Assembly (NCBI GenBank): GCA_046331545.1
Contig: JAXLQR010000002.1
Location: 2,666,001-2,730,000, forward strand
Source of the DNA: JADJVL01 sp046331545
GTDB taxonomy: Bacteria > Acidobacteriota > Holophagae > Holophagales > Holophagaceae
Reading direction: 5' to 3'
Length of the DNA stretch: 64,000 nucleotides
In this document: positions 1 to 9,044 of the stretch, one piece after another
Layout of the letters: every line of letters begins with the position of its first letter
Position numbering within the stretch: the stretch's first letter is position 1
Notes under the pieces: generated by a model
What the model saw: the letters and a program-made list of their open reading frames with translations, nothing else
What the model was told of the DNA's origin: nothing
Databases searched by the model: none
Translations under genes and position numbers: made by a program

Positions 1-422
1 AGGACGGGCAGGGCCGCGAGGGTGGCCCAAAGCCAGGGGAAGGGCAGGGGCTCGAGGCGGTCCTGGAAGCCGCCGCCCACGCCCTGCCAGTCCGCGCCGT
101 AGGCCGTGGTGCGCGGCACCTGCAGCCGCAGCTCCGGCGTGCGGCGGCCGTCGCCCAGGTCCACGGGCGGCACCACCACGAGGCCCGGCACCAGGGGCTG
201 CACCGTGAGCTTCCAGCCGCGGCCGTCCTTGGTGGCCTCGACGCCGCGCAGCGCCAGGGGACCGAGGTTCTCGTCCCCGGGCCGTGGCAGGGGGGGCGCC
301 GCGGGATCGGACTCCACCAGCTCGAGCACGGCCATCTGGCCGAAGGCCAGCTTCTCGGGGGCCTTCCACTGGGGCGCGGCGGCGAGGGGCAGGGCGGCGA
401 GGAGACCAAGCGCCAGCTTCAC
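1..422 (-). CDS. Hypothetical exported protein, 3' end outside window
   Basis: The reading frame begins with GTG at 422, and its first bases overlap the TGA of the upstream DUF58 gene (GTGA, 4 bp), so the two are translationally coupled. About 140 codons are visible before the window edge. The N-terminus (VKLALGLLAALPLAAA) looks like a signal peptide. It is followed by a beta-rich region and, at the edge, the start of a hydrophobic segment (WLWATLAALPVL). Genes next to DUF58 in MoxR/DUF58/VWA operons often encode BatD- or DUF4381-like envelope proteins of this shape, but I see no diagnostic motif, so the family is inference. The frame and coupling are well supported; the function is unknown. 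Confidence 0.7.
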   Translation of the reverse strand, partial: MKLALGLLAALPLAAAPQWKAPEKLAFGQMAVLELVESDPAAPPLPRPGDENLGPLALRGVEATKDGRGWKLTVQPLVPGLVVVPPVDLGDGRRTPELRLQVPRTTAYGADWQGVGGGFQDRLEPLPFPWLWATLAALPV

Positions 423-1195
423 GCGCCACCTGCTTTCAGCCACTGCCCCATGCGGTGCACGGGGTCCTCCAGGGCGTTCCAGGTCTGGCGCTCCACGGTG
501 GCGGGCAGGCCAGGATCGGGCCACACGGCGTTGCGGTGCAGGCTCCAGCGCTTCTTCGGCAGGCGCGGATCGAACCACACCACCTTGTGCCGCGCGGCGA
601 TGGGCTTGAGGAGGTCGCCCAGGCCCTGGAGGCCGGCGCCGTTGCTGAAGAGCCAGAGCCGGTGGCCCTTGCCGTGCTCGCCCCAGTGACCCAGGGCCTC
701 CTGCCAGCCCGCGGGCGTCGGCATGGCCGGGGGCCGCTCGGCGAGGCGCTCCAGCAGGCGCAGGCCGTAGGCCTTGCCGCGCTTGGGGGCCAGGCGCAGG
801 GCCGGCGTGCGGCCGTCGCCGGGGACGATGAGGCCGATGCGGTCGCCGGTGGCCTGGATGGTGGCGCAGGCGGCGCCCATGAGCTCCAGGGCCCAGCGGA
901 TGGGCGTGACGGGGTCGCCCAGGTACATGGAGGGCGAGGGGTCCACCACCAGCCAGAGGATCAGCTCGCGGCTGGCCTCGAAGCGCTTGATGACGGGCTC
1001 GCCCGTGCGCGCCGTCAGGGGCCAGTTGATGAGGCGGGGATCATCGCCCACCTGGTAGGGCCGGTTCTCCACGAAGGTGAGGCCCGAGCCCTTCACGAGG
1101 GAAGGATGCAGCCCCTCGGTGCCGCCCCGCAGCCGCGTGCGCAGCCGCAGGGGCAGGCGCCGCAGGCGGGCGAGGAAGCGCTTGGGGAGGGGCAT
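419..1195 (-). CDS. DUF58 domain protein (VWA-like, MoxR-associated)
   Basis: This 258-residue protein carries the DUF58 signature around residues 40-65 (Y-x-VGDDPRLINW followed by TAR). It also has a MIDAS-like DPSPSM stretch near residue 85, as expected for the von Willebrand A-like fold of this family. DUF58 proteins are usually encoded with a MoxR-type AAA+ ATPase and VWA proteins and are thought to act in assembly of envelope complexes. No ATPase is seen here, but the operon continues past the left edge. The stop overlaps the GTG start of the next gene by 4 bp. The ATG at 1195 has no obvious Shine-Dalgarno sequence. Confidence 0.88.
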   Translation of the reverse strand: MPLPKRFLARLRRLPLRLRTRLRGGTEGLHPSLVKGSGLTFVENRPYQVGDDPRLINWPLTARTGEPVIKRFEASRELILWLVVDPSPSMYLGDPVTPIRWALELMGAACATIQATGDRIGLIVPGDGRTPALRLAPKRGKAYGLRLLERLAERPPAMPTPAGWQEALGHWGEHGKGHRLWLFSNGAGLQGLGDLLKPIAARHKVVWFDPRLPKKRWSLHRNAVWPDPGLPATVERQTWNALEDPVHRMGQWLKAGGA

Positions 1196-1238
1196 GGGAC
1201 GATCTTAGCCGTCCCCGCACGTCCAGATGGAGATCACC

Positions 1239-2963
1239 TCACTCCGGCAGCCGCAACCCCTCCAGCCCCGTGAGCACGCCTTCCAGCGGCGCCTTGATGA
1301 CGGTGCCGAGGGTGACGCTGCCACCTGCCTGGGGCCCGAGCTTCAGGACCCACGTGCGCACGCCGGGCCGGCGCTCCTCGCCGGGCGTGGTGTCGGGGGT
1401 TGCGCTGATCTTCAGCTGCTCGACGGTGGATTTCAGGATGCGGTCCTGGACTTCGATTTCCACCGCTTCGGTCGTGTCGTTGGCGGCCTCCAGCTTCTCC
1501 TTCAGCGTCCACTGCCGCTCCTTGGTGAAGGTGCCCACCTGCTCCTTTTTCGCATCGACCCGCGTGTAGCTGGCCCGCAGGCCGCGGTAGGGACCGAACC
1601 CCAGCTCGAAGGGCTGGCCCGGCGCGGGCATCGCGAGGTGCGTCTGCCCCAGCCGCGCCGTGCCGGCGTACTGGACGACGGCGGCATTGGGGAAGAGGGG
1701 GATGCCCGACGGCGTGGCGAAGCGGGCCACCTGGTAGACCGTGGGATCCAGGCGGGGCGTGGCGAGGAGGTGCAGCTCCGGCGCGAGGTCCTTGGAGACC
1801 ACCTTGAAGCGGTGGGGCTCGCCGTCGGAGGGGACCTCCTTGGCGCCGTCGAGGGTGAACGTGGTGGCGAGGCCCTGGGCCTCCTCGAGGGTCTGGACGG
1901 AAGCCTCCTCCGTGGCCTCCATCGGCGGAGGCGGAGACGGCGGCGCGGTCCAGCCGGTCCGTGTGTCAGCGACCGATGCACCATCCAGGAGGTACTGGTT
2001 CTGCGTGGACGAGGTTCCGGCAATACCCGGGGCCAGGTTGAGCACCCCCGCCATGTCCCGCCCTTTGGGCAGGGCCTGGACCGCGAAGGGCATCCAGGCC
2101 GCTTCCTGCGCCTTCGCGAACTTGGGCACCGCCAGGCTCCGGCTGGCCCGCGCGTTGGAGATCTCCACCTTCACGCCCTCCCAGTCCTCGCCGCTGGTCT
2201 GGGTGATGGCGGCGTAGAGCACCAGCTCGAGCTTCTTCCGGTCCGAGCTGAGGCGCGCCTCGTAGGCGGGCGTCCAGCGGGCGGCGCGGGTGCGGTAGCT
2301 GAGTTCCAGCTCCACGTCGCCGGCGCGAGGCACGGTCACCTCCACCGTCGCCCGGCTGGGGGCCTGGCGGCTGCCGCCGCTGCGCTTGGCGAGTTCGGCC
2401 TGGAGGCGGCCTTCCTCCTCGGCGAGCTTCTCCAACTCCCGCTTGCGCTTCCGCTCGCGGCCCAGGATCTCGTTCTGCCGCGCGCCGAGCCCCTTGCTCA
2501 GCTCGACCACCGTCGTGGCATTCGGGGCGGCAGACGCCATCTTCACGGAGATGTCCTTGTCGTAGGCGGCGGCGAGGCCGCGGAGGAAATTCAGCTCCTG
2601 CTGCAGGGATTCGCCCTCGGCCTCCAGGGCATCGCGCCGGTCCCTCAGGCCCTCGCGCTCTTTGAGGAGGGCCTTGTACTCCGGCGTCTCCGTCACCACG
2701 CGCACCTCGGCGTTGACGGCCAGATCGCCCAGCTTCGAACCCTCGGGGCCCTTCGCGCTCACGCGGAGATCGTCCAGGCCGAGCCCCGGAGGCAGGTCCT
2801 TGATCATCAGCTTCGCCGTGCCGGCGCCCGTGATGCGGGCCTGGCCCACGCGGGTGACCCAGGCCTCGTCGGGGTGGAGGCGCACCCGGGTGATGGGGGC
2901 GTCCACCACCGTCTGCGCGGCGAGCGAGAGGCAGAGGAAGGGCAGGGCGATTCGGACGTTCAT
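1239..2963 (-). CDS. DUF4140/DUF4139 (MuiA-type) protein 1
   Basis: The 574-residue exported protein starts at the ATG at 2963, which has GGAG about 8 nt upstream; an upstream in-frame start lacks a signal peptide and was rejected. After a signal peptide comes a DUF4140-like N-terminal domain with the motif LHPDEAWVTR shared with two paralogues in this window. A charged coiled coil follows (residues about 95-200), then the DUF4139 beta-rich domain to the C-terminus. The family is known as mucoidy inhibitor A; its biochemical role is not established. Residues about 295-335 form a linker unlike the rest of the protein, with LPKGRDMAGVLNLAPGI and NQYLLDGASVADTRTGW. These look like pieces of the plug domain of Oar-type TonB-dependent receptors (see findings). 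Confidence 0.85.
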   Translation of the reverse strand: MNVRIALPFLCLSLAAQTVVDAPITRVRLHPDEAWVTRVGQARITGAGTAKLMIKDLPPGLGLDDLRVSAKGPEGSKLGDLAVNAEVRVVTETPEYKALLKEREGLRDRRDALEAEGESLQQELNFLRGLAAAYDKDISVKMASAAPNATTVVELSKGLGARQNEILGRERKRKRELEKLAEEEGRLQAELAKRSGGSRQAPSRATVEVTVPRAGDVELELSYRTRAARWTPAYEARLSSDRKKLELVLYAAITQTSGEDWEGVKVEISNARASRSLAVPKFAKAQEAAWMPFAVQALPKGRDMAGVLNLAPGIAGTSSTQNQYLLDGASVADTRTGWTAPPSPPPPMEATEEASVQTLEEAQGLATTFTLDGAKEVPSDGEPHRFKVVSKDLAPELHLLATPRLDPTVYQVARFATPSGIPLFPNAAVVQYAGTARLGQTHLAMPAPGQPFELGFGPYRGLRASYTRVDAKKEQVGTFTKERQWTLKEKLEAANDTTEAVEIEVQDRILKSTVEQLKISATPDTTPGEERRPGVRTWVLKLGPQAGGSVTLGTVIKAPLEGVLTGLEGLRLPE

Positions 2964-3103
2964 GGAAGCTCCTTGTCGAGGGTTGAATGCGATGGTGGGG
3001 ACGTTGGTGCCAGGCCGGGTCCGGTCCCGTCGCCGAAACTCCGCGAAGGCTTCACGCGGCCGCAACAGGACCCGTCGCAGACTTCCTGACGGAGCTCTTC
3101 GAC

Positions 3104-4117
3104 ATGGACCAGGCGCGGCGCATCGGCCAGCACATCCTCATCGAGCGCGTGGCGCTGGATCCCTTCGGCAGCCTGCACCGGGCCGTGAAGCTGCGGGACG
3201 GGGCCTACGACCGCCATGCCCTGGTGCGGCTCTACAACGGCGAGGTGCTGCGGGGCAGGGGTTTCGACGCGCGGCTGCACAAGGCGGGCTGGGTGATCCA
3301 CGATCTGCCGCGGGAATGGGCCTGCGGGCGGAAGTGGCGCATCGACGACGCCGACGAGCCCATCCTCTCCTGCGATTTCACGCCGGGGCTCACCCTGGCG
3401 TCCCTGGTCCGGAAGGCGGCCCGCGCGCGCCAGCCCCTGCCGCCGCGCTTCGTGCTGGCGGTGCTGCAGCGGGTGGCGGTGGGCCTGCGCTTCATGCGGT
3501 CGAAGGACGTGGGCTTCGGGGTGCTGAGCCCGCACGCGGTCTGGGTCGGCTTCGACGGCGTGGCCCACCTGCTGGACGCGCCCATGGCCCCCTTCCTCGC
3601 GGAGGGCATCTCCCGCATGCCGGAGGCCCGCATGGCCCTGCTTCCCTTTCTGGGCCTCGGCGCGGACGAGCCCGAGCGGCGGGACTGCTTCCAGCTCGGG
3701 GCCCTCGCCTACACGGCCCTCACCGCCTCGGTGCCGCCGGGCTATCGCGCCCTCTGCCACGGTGCCGCGCCGGAGCTGGCCCCGCGCCGGAGCCCCTTCC
3801 CGGAAGGCCTCCGTCGGCTGATGGCGCGGCTCGTGGGCAGCGAGGACGCCTTCCCTTCCCTGGCGGAGGGGTGCGCCGCCATCGATGCCCTGGCCTTCGG
3901 CCTCGACCCGGACTTCGAGTGCGGCGCCGTGGCCCGGGCGGTCCACCTGCGGGCGAACCATCCCGACCTCCATCGCCAGCAGGCCCGGGACCTGAAGCGC
4001 GAGGCCCGTGCCGACTGGGGCGCCTTCCTGGCGATGGAGCGGATCCAGCGGCAGCATGACGAAGCCTTCCGGGAGGCGGCCCTGGGCCGCGGGTTGATGG
4101 CGGGAGTGACCGGCTGA
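3104..4117 (+). CDS. Protein-kinase-like protein lacking catalytic motifs
   Basis: The start is the ATG at 3104, preceded by GGAG at 3091; the frame is open upstream to 2987 but with no ribosome site. The 337-residue product has the layout of a bacterial Ser/Thr kinase domain: an N-terminal lobe (IGQHILIERVALDPFG, then VKLRDG), a hinge, and helices of a C-lobe around residues 110-270. However, HRD-x-N is replaced by VLSPHAVWV and DFG by LLDAPMA, and the glycine loop is poor, so it is probably a pseudokinase. It has no membrane segment. It lies between two DUF4139 genes but on the opposite strand. Its role is unknown; the kinase-fold call is inference from pattern. Confidence 0.7.
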   Translation: MDQARRIGQHILIERVALDPFGSLHRAVKLRDGAYDRHALVRLYNGEVLRGRGFDARLHKAGWVIHDLPREWACGRKWRIDDADEPILSCDFTPGLTLASLVRKAARARQPLPPRFVLAVLQRVAVGLRFMRSKDVGFGVLSPHAVWVGFDGVAHLLDAPMAPFLAEGISRMPEARMALLPFLGLGADEPERRDCFQLGALAYTALTASVPPGYRALCHGAAPELAPRRSPFPEGLRRLMARLVGSEDAFPSLAEGCAAIDALAFGLDPDFECGAVARAVHLRANHPDLHRQQARDLKREARADWGAFLAMERIQRQHDEAFREAALGRGLMAGVTG

Positions 4118-4121
4118 AGGC

Positions 4122-5561
4122 CTACCACTTCACCCGCACCCGGTACGTGAGCGTGGCGCTGCCTTCGGCCGGAACCGGCACCATGAACTTCGCGGTGCCG
4201 CTGGCGGCCTTGGTGTGGGGATGGGACTCGCTGAGCATCTCCCAGTCGCCGGGGATGGGTTCCAGCACGGTGACGGTGACGGCCTCCTTCTTGGCGTTCT
4301 TCAGCTCCACCTCGAAGGCGGCGTCGTAGATGTAGTTGTAGCGCCCGCTGCCGCCCACCTTCCTGAAGTCGGTCTGCTTGCGCCGGGCGGTGACGTCGAA
4401 GGCGTCGCCGAGCTTGAGGCGGACCACCTCGTTCTTCGGCGTGTGGTCGACGTTGTCCTCGCCGATGAACTGGGCGCGGCCCTCGGAGTCCTTCTTGTAG
4501 ACCCGGACGATGCCCTTGGGCATGGGTTTCCCGAGGTTGGACGCCTCCTTGTTGTCGAACTCCACGAAGACGCCGATCTTCAGCTTCTCGCCGGTGTCCT
4601 GGAAGGAAGCCGTGTAGTTGGCGCCCTGACCGGAAAGCAGGAACTCCTTCCGGACCGGCACGGCATACCCAGCGAGGAGGGCCACCTGCTTGGTCTGGTT
4701 TTCCTGGATGGTGGTGGGACGGTCGAGGGTGTAGAGGTGGTACTCGAAAAGGCCCTCCTCCTTCATCTGGGGGGCCGTTGCCCCCGCCACGACATGCACT
4801 ACTGCCATCCCGTCCAGTTCAAAGTTGCCCCGCTCCTTCACCCGATTCACGTCCCCGGCGACGAGTTGAAGGGTGGCGCCCGGATAGCTGGCGCCGCTGG
4901 TGTTGGTCAGCGTCGCCCAGCCGTTGAGATCCAAGGTCTTCTCGTCGCTGGACAGGTTCGCCACGTAGTCGGCCTTCCATGCGAGGCCCGAAGTGAGGTA
5001 GCTGAGCTCCAGTCTCTGTGCTTTATCGGCGCCGGAATTGAGGGTCAGGACTAGGGTCGGCCGCGCCCTGAGGTTGGCGGGGACCTTCGGGAACACGAGG
5101 CGGCCTGGAATGGAGGTCTCGATGCGGTCGGCGAACCGGAGCACCGTGCCGGAGTTCGTGGCGAGCACCGTGGCCTCCTCGCGCATCTCCTTCGAGCCGG
5201 GCCCGTCAGGGTTGGGCTTCATGGAGACCACCGTGACCTTCTCGCCCACGTACTTCTCCAGCAGCTTCTGGGGTGACAGCAGGTCGAAGTCGAAGTTCTG
5301 CTCGATGACGAAGAAGACCTTCGGCTCCGTGAAGTTCTTCAGCAGCGCCGTCTCGGGCCGGATCTGCGCCGACACCTCCTGGAAGGCCAGCCGCGACTCC
5401 CCCTTCGGCAGCCGCACCTCGCGGGTGTCCTTCACCAGCGCCAGGTTCGCGTTGTAGATCGTCACCGCCAGGGCCTTCTGGTCCTTGAGGGTGGTGACGG
5501 TTTCGCCGGGGCTTTGGGCAGCCAACGTGAGCGACAGCAAGGCGAGCAGAGCAGGGCGCAT
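4122..5561 (-). CDS. DUF4139 protein 2 (short form, tandem copy A)
   Basis: This 479-residue secreted protein starts at the ATG at 5561 with a signal peptide (MRPALLALLSLTLAAQ). It lacks the DUF4140-plus-coiled-coil N-terminus of its longer neighbours and consists mainly of the DUF4139 region, with SYPGATLQLVAGDVNRV and LFEYHLYTLDRPTTI as landmarks. The gene immediately downstream of copy B (5615-7045) is its tandem duplicate. The last 455 bp are identical to copy B except for one base, while the 5' two thirds have clearly diverged, which indicates gene conversion. The spacing to copy B is 53 bp, so the pair is probably co-transcribed. Function is unknown. Confidence 0.85.
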   Translation of the reverse strand: MRPALLALLSLTLAAQSPGETVTTLKDQKALAVTIYNANLALVKDTREVRLPKGESRLAFQEVSAQIRPETALLKNFTEPKVFFVIEQNFDFDLLSPQKLLEKYVGEKVTVVSMKPNPDGPGSKEMREEATVLATNSGTVLRFADRIETSIPGRLVFPKVPANLRARPTLVLTLNSGADKAQRLELSYLTSGLAWKADYVANLSSDEKTLDLNGWATLTNTSGASYPGATLQLVAGDVNRVKERGNFELDGMAVVHVVAGATAPQMKEEGLFEYHLYTLDRPTTIQENQTKQVALLAGYAVPVRKEFLLSGQGANYTASFQDTGEKLKIGVFVEFDNKEASNLGKPMPKGIVRVYKKDSEGRAQFIGEDNVDHTPKNEVVRLKLGDAFDVTARRKQTDFRKVGGSGRYNYIYDAAFEVELKNAKKEAVTVTVLEPIPGDWEMLSESHPHTKAASGTAKFMVPVPAEGSATLTYRVRVKW

Positions 5562-5614
5562 GGGACCTCGGGATGGGCGTAGGCCGGAGGATGGGGTTCG
5601 GGAGTGCTGCAGCC

Positions 5615-7045
5615 TCACCACTTCACCCTTACCCGATACGTGAGCGTGGCGCTGCCTTCGGCCGGAACCGGCACCATGAACTTCGCGGTGCCGCTGGCGG
5701 CCTTGGTGTGGGGATGGGACTCGCTGAGCATCTCCCAGTCGCCGGGGATGGGTTCCAGCACGGTGACGGTGACGGCCTCCTTCTTGGCGTTCTTCAGCTC
5801 CACCTCGAAGGCGGCGTCGTAGATGTAGTTGTAGCGCCCGCTGCCGCCCACCTTCCTGAAGTCGGTCTGCTTGCGCCGGGCGGTGACGTCGAAGGCGTCG
5901 CCGAGCTTGAGGCGGACCACCTCGTTCTTCGGCGTGTGGTCCACGTTGTCCTCGCCGATGAACTGGGCGCGGCCCTCGGAGTCCTTCTTGTAGACCCGGA
6001 CGATGCCCTTGGGCATGGGTTTCCCGAGGTTGGACGCCTCCTTGTTGTCGAACTCCACGAAGACGCCGATCTTCAGCTTCTCGCCGGTGTCGCCATAGGA
6101 ATTCGAGTAGTAGTGGCTCTGCCCCTGGAGCAGGAACTCCTTGCGCACCGGCACGGACGACGCGCCCAGCAGCGCCACCTGCTTCGTCTGGTTCTCCTGG
6201 ATCGTGGTGGGACGGTCGAGGGTGTAGAGGTGGTACTCGAAGAGGCTCTCCTCCTGCATGGCGGGCGCGGCGGCGGGGGCCATGGCGCCGTTTTTGGCCA
6301 TCATCCGGTAGGCCACGTCGGGCTTCTCCTTCGCCCGGTTCACGTCCCCGGCCACGAGCTGCAGCGTCGCGTTGGGATAGCTCGCGCCGCTGGTGTTCGT
6401 GAGGGTCACCCAGCCGTTGAGGTCCAGGCTCTTCTCGTCGCTGGCGAGGTTGGCGACGTAGTCGGCCTTCCAGGCCAGCCCCGCGGTGAGGTAGCTCAGC
6501 TCCAGCTTCTGGGCCCGGTCCGAGCCGGAGTTGAGGTTCAGCACCAGCGTCGGACGGGCCCGCAGGTTGGCGGGGACCTTGGGGAACACCAGGCGGCCGG
6601 GCACCGAGGTCTCGATGCGGTCGGCGAACTGCAGCACCGTGCCGCCGTTCGTCGCCAGCACCGTGGCGTCCTCGCGGAGCTCCTTCGAGCCCGGTCCGTC
6701 GGGGTTCGGCTTCATGGAGACCACGGTGACCTTCTCGCCGACATACTTCTCCAGCAGCTTCTGGGGCGACAGCAGGTCGAAGTCGAAGTTCTGCTCGATG
6801 ACGAAGAAGCCCTTGGGCTCCGTGAAGTTCTTCAGCAGCGCCGTCTCCGGCCGGATCTGCGCCGACACCTCCTGGAAGGCCAGCTTCGTCTCCCCCTTCG
6901 GCAGCCGCACCTCCCGGGTGTCCTTCACCAGCGCCAGGTTCGCGTTGTAGATCGTCACCGCCAGGGCCTTCTGGTCCCGGAGGGTCGTGGGCGTCTCCTG
7001 GGCGGCCAGGGCGAGGGGCAGGAGGGCGAGAGCGGGGCGGCGCAT
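5615..7045 (-). CDS. DUF4139 protein 3 (short form, tandem copy B)
   Basis: The product is 476 residues and starts at the ATG at 7045 with a signal peptide (MRRPALALLPLALAAQ); an in-frame upstream start at 7156 gives no leader. It is the tandem paralogue of the gene ending at 4122: most residues match, the C-terminal 150 or so are essentially identical, and the region around residues 255-275 differs (YRMMAKNGAMAPAAAP here). A tract with the family pattern YDAAFEVELKNAKKEAVTV near the C-terminus suggests a secreted beta-sandwich protein. The role is unknown; duplication points to a dosage or diversification effect. Confidence 0.85.
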   Translation of the reverse strand: MRRPALALLPLALAAQETPTTLRDQKALAVTIYNANLALVKDTREVRLPKGETKLAFQEVSAQIRPETALLKNFTEPKGFFVIEQNFDFDLLSPQKLLEKYVGEKVTVVSMKPNPDGPGSKELREDATVLATNGGTVLQFADRIETSVPGRLVFPKVPANLRARPTLVLNLNSGSDRAQKLELSYLTAGLAWKADYVANLASDEKSLDLNGWVTLTNTSGASYPNATLQLVAGDVNRAKEKPDVAYRMMAKNGAMAPAAAPAMQEESLFEYHLYTLDRPTTIQENQTKQVALLGASSVPVRKEFLLQGQSHYYSNSYGDTGEKLKIGVFVEFDNKEASNLGKPMPKGIVRVYKKDSEGRAQFIGEDNVDHTPKNEVVRLKLGDAFDVTARRKQTDFRKVGGSGRYNYIYDAAFEVELKNAKKEAVTVTVLEPIPGDWEMLSESHPHTKAASGTAKFMVPVPAEGSATLTYRVRVKW

Positions 7046-7171
7046 GGGGGCTCCGGGGAAGGCTGAGGGGATGGTACGCGCCTTGGCAGGCGGGGGACCT
7101 CGGGACGGGTTTCCGGATGTGACCGGGGTGGCTTGCTGGAAGTTCCCGGAGTTCACGCCGCGTCTCGCGGA

Positions 7172-8950
7172 TCACTCCAACCCCAGCTCCTTCAGGCCCG
7201 TGAGTTCGCCCTCCTTGGGCGCCTTGATGACGAGGCCGGTGTCGAGGCTGGCGGTGGCCTTGGGCTCCAGCCGCAGGGTCCAGGCCTGGACCAGCGGGCT
7301 CCGGAGCACGGCTCCGGGGGTCGTGTCGGGGGTGGCTTCAATGCGTACGGACTCGTGGACGCTGCGAACCACGCGGTCCTGGACCTCCACGGTCAGCGGG
7401 GCCTCGGTGTCATTGGCGAGGGTGAGGCGCTCCTCGAGCTGCCAGGTGCGTTCGGGCGTGGCGGTGGTGATCTCCTCCCGGGTCTCGGTCCTGGTGACGC
7501 CCCCGGTCCTGGTGAGCACGCCGACGATCTTCGACATCTTGAAGGGCCGCTTCTCGCCCACCCGCTGGAAGCTCGACCGCAGGCCCTCGTAGGGCCCGTA
7601 GTTCAACTCGAAGGGCTGGCCCGCGGGCGGCACCGCGAAGCCCCCCTGGCCCATCCGCTGCGTCCCGACGTAGCGAAGGATCGGCGCCCCCGGGAAGAGG
7701 GGCACCTTGGTGGGGGCCGGGAAGCGCACCACCTGGTAGGCCGTGGTGTCGAGGCGGGGCGCCACGACGATGTGGACCGTCGGCTCGAGTTCCTGGAGGG
7801 CCACACGGAAGCGATGGGCATCGCCATCGGAAGGGACGTCCTTGGCACCGTCCAGGAGCCAGGCCTTGGCGAGACCGGTGGCCTCTTCCAGGGTCGAGGC
7901 CGCGGGTTCAAGGATGGGCCGCGGCTTGGGCGCGGGTGGTTGGTAGGGCCTGGAATCGTGGACCACGATTTGGGTGCCCAACATCGTACTCGTGCGATCC
8001 ACGGCAACACTGGATCCGACGACCTCGACCGTGGCGGACCCTGAATAAGGGCCGGATGGGAAGCTGACGGCCGGCGCCCTCCACCCGAGGCCGGCCACGT
8101 TCGAGAACTGAGGCATCTCCTGCACGCGGCTGGGCGCGCTGTTGCTCAGCTCCATGCGCACCTTGTCCCACGACTCGCCGCTGGCCTGGGTCACCGCCGC
8201 GAAGAGCACCAGTTCGAGGCGCTTCCCGTCCGGGCTGAGCCGGGACTCGTAGCTGGGCTTCCACCGCGCCTGCCGGGTGCGGTAGCTCACCTCCAGCTCC
8301 ACCTCGCCGGACTGGTCGGTGTCCAGCTCGACGGTGACGACGCTGGGGTTCGGGTTGGTGTCCAGCTTGCCGCGAAGCTTCTGCCACTCGGCCTCCAGGT
8401 TGGTCATTTCCTTCTGGACCTTCTCCAGCTCGCGCCCGCGGACTTGCGCCTGGGCTGAGAGCTCGGCGAGGCGCGCCTCCAGGCCGCGGGTCAGCTCGAT
8501 GAGGGCCGAGCCGGTGGGCAGCGCCTTGCCTTCGCCGGTGCGCTGCTGGTTCATGAAGCCCTCGAGGAAGCCCGCCGACTTGCCGTTGGCTTCCTGCAGG
8601 GACTCCAGTTCCGACTTCCGCGCGTGCAGCGCCTCCAGCCTCGCCAGCAGGGCCTTCGACTCCGGCGTCTCGGGGACGACGTGGCGGTCCGGCCCCACCT
8701 GGATCTCCCCCAGCCGCGTGCCGCCGGGACCCTTGGCCTGGATGCGCAGGTCATCGAGGACCAGACCGCCCGGGAGCTGGCCCAGCTTGAGCTTGAACGT
8801 CCCCGCCGCAGGAAGCGTGAGGCTTCCGATGCGCGTCACCCACGCCTCGTCCGGGTGCACCCGCACCGAGCGGATGGGGGCCGTGAGCGCGAGGGGCTCG
8901 CCGGCGGCGAGGGTGGCCACGAGGGCGGGGAGGAGCAGAAGGGCGCGCAT
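7172..8950 (-). CDS. DUF4140/DUF4139 (MuiA-type) protein 4
   Basis: This 592-residue exported protein begins at the ATG at 8950 with a signal peptide (MRALLLLPALVATLAAG). It has the DUF4140 motif VHPDEAWVTR near residue 30, a coiled coil (about residues 115-205) and the DUF4139 domain. In the linker at about residues 305-330 it carries VEVVGSSVAVDRTSTMLGTQ, which matches the pattern at the start of the plug of Oar-like TonB-dependent receptors. A 20-nt element at 9045-9064, upstream of the start, recurs upstream of the distant paralogue at 48955-50655. Expression may therefore be shared between these two genes. Confidence 0.85.
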   Translation of the reverse strand: MRALLLLPALVATLAAGEPLALTAPIRSVRVHPDEAWVTRIGSLTLPAAGTFKLKLGQLPGGLVLDDLRIQAKGPGGTRLGEIQVGPDRHVVPETPESKALLARLEALHARKSELESLQEANGKSAGFLEGFMNQQRTGEGKALPTGSALIELTRGLEARLAELSAQAQVRGRELEKVQKEMTNLEAEWQKLRGKLDTNPNPSVVTVELDTDQSGEVELEVSYRTRQARWKPSYESRLSPDGKRLELVLFAAVTQASGESWDKVRMELSNSAPSRVQEMPQFSNVAGLGWRAPAVSFPSGPYSGSATVEVVGSSVAVDRTSTMLGTQIVVHDSRPYQPPAPKPRPILEPAASTLEEATGLAKAWLLDGAKDVPSDGDAHRFRVALQELEPTVHIVVAPRLDTTAYQVVRFPAPTKVPLFPGAPILRYVGTQRMGQGGFAVPPAGQPFELNYGPYEGLRSSFQRVGEKRPFKMSKIVGVLTRTGGVTRTETREEITTATPERTWQLEERLTLANDTEAPLTVEVQDRVVRSVHESVRIEATPDTTPGAVLRSPLVQAWTLRLEPKATASLDTGLVIKAPKEGELTGLKELGLE

Positions 8951-9044
8951 GGGGACTCCAGGGGCGCGGAAGCGCCCGGGGCGGAAGGTGGAAGGGTTCG
9001 GCGATGACCTCGCTTCCCCAAGACTGCCGCATGGCGGCGAGGCG

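Noticed and set aside
2987..3103. Longer start for the kinase-like gene
   Set aside because: The extra 39 residues are Arg/Ala-rich, lack a ribosome site, and overlap the divergent promoter region.
4122..7175. One 1017-codon frame spanning both tandem DUF4139 genes
   Set aside because: Its first half is an out-of-frame reading of copy B (low-complexity Arg/Gly); only the part from 5561 down is a protein with a signal peptide.
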